The notes under the pieces were generated by a model. The model had not been told where the DNA came from and did no database searches. It saw nothing but the letters and a program-made list of their open reading frames with translations. A DNA stretch of 64,000 nt, from the NCBI RefSeq assembly GCF_009761815.1, contig NZ_RWIN01000132.1, forward strand, positions 27,234 to 91,233, in the 5' to 3' direction. Both the position numbers and the translations under genes were made by a program. Shown piece by piece: positions 57,749-64,000 of the stretch (position 1 is its first letter; each line of letters begins with the position of its first letter). Source of the stretch: Pseudomonas sp. PB120 (GTDB lineage Bacteria; Pseudomonadota; Gammaproteobacteria; Pseudomonadales; Pseudomonadaceae).

Positions 57749-58199
57749 AGTTAAGTCTCATGAAAAAATGCTCTCGGTAATTGAGGTGAGGGTATTAAGG
57801 ACGATTATTTATTAATGGTAGCGATGCGTTTATTGGTCGCTGTTTGATATATATCACGGGTTAGTCTTGGTTGGTGCGTGTTGATGATTCTTATGTGTTG
57901 CGTAGTGTTTTTGAATAATTAATGACACTTGTTGTGCGCCTTTTTCCTCTATTCGGTTATCGCTATAACAGTGCCGTAATTTGAAGTGTGAGCTATTGAC
58001 CTTGGAGTCAATAAAATAGCCGCTTTGCCCCAAGTGACAGATGGTCGCGGCGGGGGCTGTTTATCTGCTTCATTGAGGTATACTGCGCGGCCTTCGGCCG
58101 GTTACGACCGGCCATAATTCGTACAATCAAGCCACGCATTTTGCGTGGCTTGTTGTTTTTTGATGCGCCTGCGGGCGCCCAGAGAGAAGAGGCACGACG
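57749..58199. other. 450-bp gene-free stretch between the metallopeptidases and purE
   Basis: No supported gene. The first ~230 bp are AT-rich and should hold the minus-strand promoter of the metallopeptidase genes. An inverted repeat TATTGAC-CTTGGA-GTCAATA lies at 57994-58013. The purE leader features follow from about 58079. Confidence 0.6.
58079..58161 (+). promoter_or_regulatory. purE leader: promoter, hairpin and intrinsic terminator (attenuator or small RNA)
   Basis: TATACT at 58079-58084 is a good -10 (the -35 is weak), predicting a start near 58091. The transcript would contain a hairpin GGCCGGT/ACCGGCC (58096-58113), then an intrinsic terminator: CAAGCCACGCA pairs with TGCGTGGCTTG around three T and is followed by a T-rich tract (58128-58161). 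purE begins 38 bp later, so this is either an attenuated leader or a separate RNA of about 70 nt. Confidence 0.6.
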
Positions 58200-58691
58200 A
58201 TGAGTGCATTGGTTGGCGTGATCATGGGCTCCAAGTCCGATTGGTCCACCCTTAGCCACACCGCCGATATGCTGGAAAAGCTCGGCATCCCTTACGAGGT
58301 GAAAGTGGTTTCTGCCCACCGCACCCCGGATCTGCTGTTCCAGTACGCTGAAGAAGCCGAGGCGCGTGGCATCGAGGTGATCATCGCCGGTGCCGGTGGT
58401 GCGGCCCACTTGCCTGGCATGTGTGCGGCCAAGACCCACCTGCCGGTGCTGGGCGTACCGGTGCAATCGGCAATGCTCTCGGGCGTCGATTCGCTGCTGT
58501 CTATTGTGCAGATGCCTGCCGGCATTCCGGTCGCGACCCTGGCCATCGGCAAGGCCGGCGCGATCAACGCGGCGCTGCTCTCGGCGAGTATCCTTGGCGC
58601 CAAGCACCCGCAATTCCACGCGGTGCTGAAAACGTTCCGTGCCGAACAGACAGACAGCGTCCTGGAAAATCCAGACCCACGCATCGCCTGA
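58200..58691 (+). CDS. purE: N5-carboxyaminoimidazole ribonucleotide mutase PurE
   Basis: A 163-residue class I PurE, moving the carboxyl group of N5-CAIR to C4 in purine synthesis. GSKSDWSTLSHTADMLEKLGIPYEVKVVSAHRTPD holds the phosphate-binding Ser and active-site His, and GAGGAAHLPGM the second loop. AGAGAAGAGG precedes the start. It is followed after 11 bp by purK. Confidence 0.96.
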   Translation: MSALVGVIMGSKSDWSTLSHTADMLEKLGIPYEVKVVSAHRTPDLLFQYAEEAEARGIEVIIAGAGGAAHLPGMCAAKTHLPVLGVPVQSAMLSGVDSLLSIVQMPAGIPVATLAIGKAGAINAALLSASILGAKHPQFHAVLKTFRAEQTDSVLENPDPRIA

Positions 58692-58702
58692 GGTTGTTGA
58701 CG

Positions 58703-59785
58703 ATGAAGATCGGTGTAATCGGTGGCGGCCAGTTGGGTCGCATGTTGGCGCTGGCGGGCACCCCGCTGGGCATGAACTTCGCTTTCCTGGACCCCGCGCC
58801 GGATGCTTGCGCAGCCGCGTTGGGCGAACACCTGCGGGCCGATTACGGCGATCAGGATCACCTGCGCCAGCTGGCCGATCAAGTCGATCTGGTGACCTTC
58901 GAGTTCGAAAGCGTTCCGGCCGAAACCGTGGCGTTCCTGTCGCAATTCGTTCCGGTCTACCCGAGCGCCGAAGCCCTGCGCATCGCGCGTGATCGCTGGT
59001 TCGAGAAGAGCATGTTCAAGGACCTGGGGATTCCAACCCCGGCGTTCGCCGATATTCAATCGCAAGCCGACCTGGACGCTGCTGTGGCATCGATCGGTCT
59101 GCCGGCCGTGTTGAAAACCCGCACCTTGGGTTACGACGGCAAGGGTCAGAAAGTCCTGCGCAAACCTGAAGACGTGGTGGGTACGTTCGCCGAGTTGGGC
59201 AGCGTGGCCTGCTTGCTGGAAGGTTTCGTACCATTTACCGGTGAAGTGTCGCTGATCGCCGTGCGTGCCCGCGATGGCGAGACCCGCTTCTATCCGCTGG
59301 TGCACAACACCCACGACAGCGGCATTCTCAAGCTGTCTGTGGCCAGCACCGATCACCCGTTGCAAGCACTGGCCGAAGACTACTCCAGCCGTGTGCTCAA
59401 GCAGCTGGATTACGTCGGCGTGATGGCGTTCGAGTTCTTTGAAGTCGACGGTGGCCTCAAGGCCAACGAAATTGCCCCGCGCGTGCACAACTCCGGGCAC
59501 TGGACCACCGAAGGTGCCGAGTGCAGCCAGTTCGAAAACCATTTGCGGGCCGTTGCCGGTTTGCCGCTGGGTTCGACGGCCAAGGTCGGCGAGAGCGCGA
59601 TGCTCAACTTCATCGGCAAAGTCCCGGAGACCGAGAAAGTCCTGGCCATTGCCGATTGCCATCTGCATCACTACGGCAAGGCGTTCAAGGTCGGCCGCAA
59701 GGTCGGTCACGCCAACCTGCGCTGCGCCGACAAGGCCACGCTGGAGCAGCAGATCCTCAAGGTCGAAGCGCTCATCGCCGAATAA
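58703..59785 (+). CDS. purK: N5-carboxyaminoimidazole ribonucleotide synthetase PurK
   Basis: A 360-residue ATP-grasp enzyme that makes N5-CAIR from AIR, bicarbonate and ATP, the substrate of PurE. The N terminus MKIGVIGGGQLGRMLALAG and the segments VLKTRTLGYDGKGQ, VFEFFEV-like MAFEFFEVDGG and NEIAPRVHNSGHWT are conserved. Start at ATG 58703; the frame is open through purE but only as a shadow. Confidence 0.95.
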   Translation: MKIGVIGGGQLGRMLALAGTPLGMNFAFLDPAPDACAAALGEHLRADYGDQDHLRQLADQVDLVTFEFESVPAETVAFLSQFVPVYPSAEALRIARDRWFEKSMFKDLGIPTPAFADIQSQADLDAAVASIGLPAVLKTRTLGYDGKGQKVLRKPEDVVGTFAELGSVACLLEGFVPFTGEVSLIAVRARDGETRFYPLVHNTHDSGILKLSVASTDHPLQALAEDYSSRVLKQLDYVGVMAFEFFEVDGGLKANEIAPRVHNSGHWTTEGAECSQFENHLRAVAGLPLGSTAKVGESAMLNFIGKVPETEKVLAIADCHLHHYGKAFKVGRKVGHANLRCADKATLEQQILKVEALIAE

Positions 59786-59896
59786 ATAGTTTCATGTGGC
59801 AGCGGCGGAACCATTCAGGGACCGCCGTTCTCTCATGGCAGGATGCGAAAGTCTGACTAGGCTTCTGCATAGCCATCCAATTCAGAGGGAAATGCC

Positions 59897-60142
59897 ATGG
59901 GAATTATCGGAACCATCTTTATCGGCTTGATCGTCGGCTTGCTGGCTCGGTTCCTGAAACCGGGCGATGACAGCATGGGCTGGATCATGACCATCCTGCT
60001 CGGTATCGGCGGTTCGCTGGCAGCCACCTACGGCGGCCAGGCCCTGGGCATTTATCAGGCTGGCCAAGGCGCCGGATTCATCGGTGCCTTGGTCGGCGCC
60101 GTGGTGTTGCTGGTGATCTACGGCCTGATCAAAAAGAACTGA
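59897..60142 (+). CDS. GlsB/YeaQ/YmgE-family small membrane protein
   Basis: An 81-residue protein with three hydrophobic helices and many glycines (GIIGTIFIGLIVGLLARFLKPG, GWIMTILLGIGGSLAATYGG, GFIGALVGAVVLLVIYGL). This matches the transglycosylase-associated/GlsB family of stress-related inner-membrane proteins. A hairpin AGCCCTCTC/GAGAGGGCT at 60156-60186 follows the stop. Confidence 0.87.
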   Translation: MGIIGTIFIGLIVGLLARFLKPGDDSMGWIMTILLGIGGSLAATYGGQALGIYQAGQGAGFIGALVGAVVLLVIYGLIKKN

Positions 60143-60155
60143 CCCAAAGCGACAA

Positions 60156-60186
60156 AGCCCTCTCTGCGGCGCACGCGGAGAGGGCT
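60156..60186 (+). terminator. Hairpin after the GlsB-like gene
   Basis: AGCCCTCTC pairs with GAGAGGGCT, with an inner GCG/CGC-rich loop. No T-run follows, so termination may be incomplete; the next gene starts 45 bp later. Confidence 0.5.
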
Positions 60187-60230
60187 AGAATGCTCGGCGA
60201 CTTACTGTCCTTCCTTTACCGAGCACCTTC

Positions 60231-60767
60231 ATGCGCCGTTTTTTACTGACTTTCCTTCTACTGGGTGCGGGCCTTGCCCACGCCGGCGAACTGCCGGAAA
60301 CCGACTGGCTCGAACTGATGCCCAAGTCGGACCAGAAAGCCCTCGAGGCCATGCCCGAAATCGACCATAACTCCCCGGAAGGCAATGGCACCTTTACCGA
60401 AAAGGGTGGCATGAAGCAGAGCAAGGGCTTGCCGGCGGTGATGTATTCGACCAAGACCGTGCCGTCGATGAACGACAAGAACATCCGTATCGGGGGTTAT
60501 CCGGTGCCGCTGGAGTCTGACGCCAAGGGGCGCAGCACGCTGTTTTTCCTCGTGCCGTACCCAGGCGCCTGCATCCACGTGCCGCCACCGCCACCGAACC
60601 AACTGGTGCTGGTGCGCTATCCCAAGGGCTTGAAGCTGAATGACATCTACACGCCGTTGTGGGTGACTGGCACGCTGAAGGTCGAGACGGTCAACAATGA
60701 TTTGGCCGATGCGGCGTATGCGCTGGATGCGGCAAAGGTGCGGGTGGTGAAAGAGTCCGATCTCTAA
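60231..60767 (+). CDS. DUF3299-type secreted protein
   Basis: A 178-residue protein with a signal peptide (RRFLLTFLLLGAGLAHA) and the DUF3299 pattern: WLELMPKSDQKALEAMP, LPAVMYSTKTVPSMNDKNIRIGGYPVPLE and FFLVPYPGACIHVPPPPPNQLV with a Cys and His that could bind a ligand. Function unknown; members occur near metal or lipoprotein transport genes elsewhere, not here. Confidence 0.82.
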   Translation: MRRFLLTFLLLGAGLAHAGELPETDWLELMPKSDQKALEAMPEIDHNSPEGNGTFTEKGGMKQSKGLPAVMYSTKTVPSMNDKNIRIGGYPVPLESDAKGRSTLFFLVPYPGACIHVPPPPPNQLVLVRYPKGLKLNDIYTPLWVTGTLKVETVNNDLADAAYALDAAKVRVVKESDL

Positions 60768-60784
60768 CAGCCACTCGAAATAAC

Positions 60785-60873
60785 TGTGGGAGCCAGCCTG
60801 CTGGCGATAGCGGTGGGTCAGATACTTTCAAGTTGACTGACACAGCGCCATCGCCAGCAGGCTGGCTCCCACA
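60785..60873. repeat. REP-type inverted repeat
   Basis: TGTGGGAGCCAGCCTGCTGG is mirrored by CCAGCAGGCTGGCTCCCACA around a roughly 45-bp loop. It lies between convergent genes. Confidence 0.85.
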
Positions 60874-60892
60874 TTTCGTATTGCGGTATGGC

Positions 60893-61792
60893 TTAGAGCG
60901 GTTTTGCGCCGACGCTGACACCCAACGTATGGCTCGCACCCGGCGCCAACGTCACCACATCATCCAGCACATTCGCCGTCTCGATGCACAGCATCCGCTG
61001 CCAACCATCGGCCGCCATGTCGCTGAACGCCGCTGCACGCTCAATCCACGGGTTCCAGATCACCGCCGAGCGCGATCCGCTGCTGGTCAGCTCGATACGG
61101 CGTTCCCAGGCCGGGTCGACAATGCTCAGCTTCGCCGGGGTATCGAGGTAGATGCGATCGGTCTCGCCGGTAAACTGCAGGTCGCCGGTCTGGGGAACGG
61201 TTTTCCAGTCGTCCAGCGTCTCGATGTAGCTCAAGCCATCCAGCCCTTCAACGTGCACATTGCGCACGTCGCTCACCGCGAAGTAGCTGTGCAGCGCCTG
61301 GCTGAGGGTGACGGTGTCCGAACCCCGGTTGTGGCTAGTCAGGCTGATGTGCAATTGCTCGTCCAGGCGAATGCACAACTTCAAGTCCACCTGATGCGGC
61401 CAGCCCGGGAAACCGCCCTCGGGGTAGGGCAGGATAAACTCGACCTTCAGGCTTTCACCCTCGGCCTCGATGCCGCCCAGTTCCCAATCCATTGCCCGCA
61501 CAAAACCGTGGGCGGTCGGCGGTTCGTTGCTGTCGCGCATGGCCTGGACGCTTTGCGGGTTGCGCGCAAAATTGCCGAACCACGGCCAGCACACCGGCAC
61601 GCCGGCGCGGATGCTCTTGCCGGTCTTGAACACCGCTTCGTCGTTGAGCCAGATCAGCGGCGGTTGGCCGGCCAATTGGTAACTGAGGATGTGCGCGCCT
61701 TGCTGGGCAACCAGCAATTCGGCCAGACCGTGGCGAATGCGCCAGCAGTTCAGTTCATCCAGCTTCACGGCTTCAACGTTGGGGGGGCTCAT
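60893..61792 (-). CDS. D-hexose-6-phosphate mutarotase (YeaD-like aldose 1-epimerase)
   Basis: A 299-residue galactose-mutarotase-fold protein: QGAHILSYQ, GKSIRAGVPVCWPWFGNF, TAHGFVRAMDWEL (with the conserved His-Gly-Phe-Xaa-Arg), ALHSYFAVSD (catalytic His) and CIETANV (catalytic Glu). It interconverts anomers of glucose-6-phosphate-type sugars. Start at 61792 (MSPPNVEAVK). Confidence 0.9.
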   Translation of the reverse strand: MSPPNVEAVKLDELNCWRIRHGLAELLVAQQGAHILSYQLAGQPPLIWLNDEAVFKTGKSIRAGVPVCWPWFGNFARNPQSVQAMRDSNEPPTAHGFVRAMDWELGGIEAEGESLKVEFILPYPEGGFPGWPHQVDLKLCIRLDEQLHISLTSHNRGSDTVTLSQALHSYFAVSDVRNVHVEGLDGLSYIETLDDWKTVPQTGDLQFTGETDRIYLDTPAKLSIVDPAWERRIELTSSGSRSAVIWNPWIERAAAFSDMAADGWQRMLCIETANVLDDVVTLAPGASHTLGVSVGAKPL

Positions 61793-61849
61793 GGGGCAGC
61801 TCTCGATCAGGAACAATGACTGCAATGGACCGCAAATCGGTCGCCGCGT

Positions 61850-62254
61850 TTAACGCGCGCGCGGCGGAACCGAACGCGTGCGGCCGCTGCCGTCGATGGC
61901 GACAAAGACAAACACCGCTTCCGTCACCTTGCGCCACTCGCTGGACAGCGGATCGTCGCTCCAGACTTCGACCATCATCTTGATCGAGCTGCGACCGATT
62001 TCCAGGGCCTGGGTATAGAAGGAGAGCTGAGCGCCCACCGCGACCGGAACCAGGAACGCCATGCGATCGATCGCTACAGTGGCCACGCGACCGCCTGCGA
62101 CTTTGCTGGCCATTGCGGTGCCCGCCAAATCCATCTGCGCTACCAGCCAGCCGCCGAAAATATCGCCAAAGCCGTTGGTTTCACGCGGAAGCGCGGTGAT
62201 TTGCAGGGCCAGGTCGCCTTGCGGAATGGGATCTTCTTGTTCGAGCTCTATCAT
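61850..62254 (-). CDS. YciA-type acyl-CoA thioesterase
   Basis: A 134-residue hotdog thioesterase. NGFGDIFGGWLVAQMDLAGTAMASKVAGGRV carries the catalytic Asp helix, and VATVAIDRMAFLVPVAVG the conserved strand. Similar to YciA, which hydrolyses a broad range of acyl-CoAs. Distinct from the thioesterase at 41973-42455. Confidence 0.88.
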   Translation of the reverse strand: MIELEQEDPIPQGDLALQITALPRETNGFGDIFGGWLVAQMDLAGTAMASKVAGGRVATVAIDRMAFLVPVAVGAQLSFYTQALEIGRSSIKMMVEVWSDDPLSSEWRKVTEAVFVFVAIDGSGRTRSVPPRAR

Positions 62255-62619
62255 GCCGGGGGTGCCTCTGACCCGTGACTCTTCATAAGTACTTCAGGTG
62301 AATAGCCGCTTTGCGGAAAAACGATTCAGCCCCGAACATACTACGTTCGTCCCGTTTTTCGTCAGGCGCCTAAAGGGAAACTCTGCGAAATCGACTGGTA
62401 GAGCCCAGCAGCGTCTTCGCACAGCAACCCTTTGAAACTGTCGCAAGATCGCGAGTATATCGGTCGGTAGACTCCGAGACGACCGTCCGGTTCTCATTTT
62501 GACCGTCAAAAACGCGCTTCTATGTGCTTTTTCGAACAATTTGCTATCGTGCCGGACCTGCCCAAGCCTCCGCCAGCGTTGTTGAGGTTGCAGTTCCGAC
62601 TATAAGAGAAGCACTTGCC
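62255..62619. other. 365-bp divergent intergenic region
   Basis: No supported gene. It must hold promoters for the YciA-like thioesterase (minus) and the MHS transporter (plus), but I see no clear -35/-10 pair or strong palindrome. Confidence 0.5.
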
Positions 62620-63918
62620 ATGACCCCAGCGCCCTCGAGCATCGCGCAGCCAACACAACCCGCACGTCCGCTGACCCGCAACGACTACAAGACTTTATCG
62701 CTGTCTGCCCTGGGCGGCGCGTTGGAGTTCTACGATTTCATCATCTTCGTGTTCTTCGCCACGGTGGTCGGCAAGCTGTTCTTCCCGCCCGACATGCCCG
62801 AGTGGCTGCGGCTGATGCAGACCTTCGGTATTTTCGCCGCCGGCTACCTGGCGCGGCCGTTGGGCGGGATCGTGATGGCGCACTTCGGTGACCTGTTGGG
62901 TCGCAAGAAGATGTTCACCCTCAGCATTTTCATGATGGCCGTGCCGACCCTGATCATGGGCCTGTTGCCGACGTACGCGCAGATAGGCCTGTGGGCGCCG
63001 ATTCTGTTGCTGCTGATGCGGGTGATCCAGGGCGCGGCGATTGGCGGTGAAGTGCCTGGCGCGTGGGTCTTCGTTTCCGAACACGTGCCCGGGCGGCATA
63101 TCGGCTACGCCTGCGGCACCCTGACTAGCGGTCTGACGGCAGGCATCCTGCTGGGCTCGCTGGTGGCGACCGCGATCAACAGCATTTACACCCCGGTGGA
63201 AGTGGCGGATTACGCCTGGCGGATCCCGTTCCTGCTGGGCGGCGTGTTTGGTTTGTTTTCGGTCTACCTGCGCCGCTGGCTGCACGAAACCCCGGTCTTC
63301 GCTGAGCTGCAACTGCGCAAGGCCCTGGCCGAAGAGGTGCCGCTGCGCGCCGTGTTGCGCGACCATCGTGGGGCAATCCTGATTTCCATGCTGCTGACCT
63401 GGCTGCTGTCCGCCGGCATCATCGTCGTCATTCTGATGACCCCGACAGTGTTGCAGACCATCTACCACTTCTCGCCAACCACCGCGTTGCAGGCCAACAG
63501 CGTCGCGATTGTGTTCCTCAGCCTGGGCTGCGTGGCCAGCGGCGCATTGGCGGATCGCTTCGGCGCGGGCCGAGTGTTTGTATTCGGCAGTGCTGCGCTG
63601 TTGCTCAGTTCGTGGACCTTCTATCACAGCCTGTTCAATCACCCGGACTGGCTGTTCCCGATGTATGCCCTGACCGGTTTGCTGGTCGGCACCATTGGTG
63701 CGGTGCCGTACGTGATGGTGAAGGCCTTCCCGGCGGTGGTGCGTTTCAGCGGGTTGTCGTTCTCGTACAACCTGGCTTACGCGATTTTCGGTGGCTTGAC
63801 GCCGATGGTGGTGACGCTGCTGCTCAAGGAAAGCCCGATGGGGCCGGCCTATTACGTTGCGATCATCTGTGGCGTCGGGATTCTGGTGGGGGCTTATCTC
63901 TGGAAGAAGGGTCGTTAA
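62620..63918 (+). CDS. MHS-family major facilitator transporter
   Basis: A 432-residue transporter with 12 predicted helices. SALGGALEFYDFIIFVFFATVVGKLFFP and FAAGYLARPLGGIVMAHFGDLLGRKKMF are typical of the metabolite:proton symporter group (citrate, alpha-ketoglutarate, proline/betaine and similar), and MRVIQGAAIGGEVPGAWVFVSEH is the helix 4 motif. Start at ATG 62620 after TAAGAGAAG; the frame is open from 62524. Substrate not predictable. Confidence 0.88.
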   Translation: MTPAPSSIAQPTQPARPLTRNDYKTLSLSALGGALEFYDFIIFVFFATVVGKLFFPPDMPEWLRLMQTFGIFAAGYLARPLGGIVMAHFGDLLGRKKMFTLSIFMMAVPTLIMGLLPTYAQIGLWAPILLLLMRVIQGAAIGGEVPGAWVFVSEHVPGRHIGYACGTLTSGLTAGILLGSLVATAINSIYTPVEVADYAWRIPFLLGGVFGLFSVYLRRWLHETPVFAELQLRKALAEEVPLRAVLRDHRGAILISMLLTWLLSAGIIVVILMTPTVLQTIYHFSPTTALQANSVAIVFLSLGCVASGALADRFGAGRVFVFGSAALLLSSWTFYHSLFNHPDWLFPMYALTGLLVGTIGAVPYVMVKAFPAVVRFSGLSFSYNLAYAIFGGLTPMVVTLLLKESPMGPAYYVAIICGVGILVGAYLWKKGR

Positions 63919-63948
63919 TTCCGACTCTCCTATCGTCTGTACCGGCCC

Positions 63949-64000
63949 AATCGCCAGCAGGCTGGCTCCCACATTGAAATGCATTCCAATGTGGGAGCCA
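63949..64000. repeat. REP-type element cut by the window end
   Basis: ATCGCCAGCAGGCTGGCTCCCACA is followed by an inverted repeat (CCCACATTG / CAATGTGGG) leading into a second copy in the opposite orientation, cut at 64000. This is the arm order opposite to that of the element at 60785-60873. Confidence 0.75.

Noticed and set aside
1..64000. CRISPR arrays, tRNA/rRNA genes, prophage or insertion sequences
   Set aside because: No regularly spaced direct repeats, no cloverleaf-like or rRNA sequence, and no transposase, integrase or phage structural frame were seen.

Overview
The window is 64 kb of chromosome from a Pseudomonas, most likely of the P. fluorescens group. That rests on protein sequence and gene order (mnmG-rsmG-parA-parB-atpIBEFHAGDC-glmU-glmR-glmS), typical of the origin-proximal region of this genus, on REP-type intergenic repeats, and on the ParB site GTTCCACGTGGAAC. 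No tRNA, rRNA, CRISPR array, insertion sequence or prophage was seen. The replication origin itself is not in the window and probably lies just upstream of base 1.

Layout. 1-2.7 kb: end of mnmG, rsmG and the parAB partition genes. 2.7-10 kb: the complete F1Fo ATP synthase operon behind a good sigma-70 promoter and ended by a strong terminator. 10-14.3 kb: amino-sugar precursor genes glmU, glmR and glmS. 14.3-24.2 kb: a LysR regulator, a glutathione transferase followed by a flavin/iron-sulfur fusion oxidoreductase, a lipoprotein plus large envelope protein pair, a LysE exporter divergent from an Lrp regulator, and a lipoamide dehydrogenase. 24.4-30.4 kb: a tightly coupled operon of three different SPFH/band-7 membrane proteins, one with a His-rich tail, and a P1B-type metal ATPase without its own metal-binding domain. 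30.5-33.8 kb: cyclopropane fatty acid synthase and cardiolipin synthase, converging tail to tail, and a small secreted protein.

33.9-40.9 kb: a zinc-starvation cluster. A candidate Zur box separates folE2-znuC-znuB-znuA on the minus strand from a COG0523 GTPase and a DUF1826 gene on the plus strand; a second COG0523 GTPase follows. 41-56.3 kb: pdxY, thioesterase, CPA2 antiporter, SMI1/KNR4 protein, Tim44-like protein, EamA protein, uvrD, a GGDEF/EAL protein, asparaginase, aspartase and a HypT-like LysR regulator. 56.4-57.7 kb: two tandem AT-rich metzincin-type metalloprotease paralogues. 58.2-63.9 kb: purE-purK behind a leader with an intrinsic terminator, small envelope proteins, an aldose-1-epimerase-like enzyme, a YciA-type thioesterase and an MHS-family transporter.

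Across this, three perfect 14-bp parS sites lie inside coding sequences about 10 kb apart, on the side of parAB that runs into the window. Thirteen perfect TTATCCACA DnaA-box sequences are present, many clustered. The window therefore looks like an origin-proximal segregation and replication-control domain carrying housekeeping genes, with metal homeostasis as a recurring theme.
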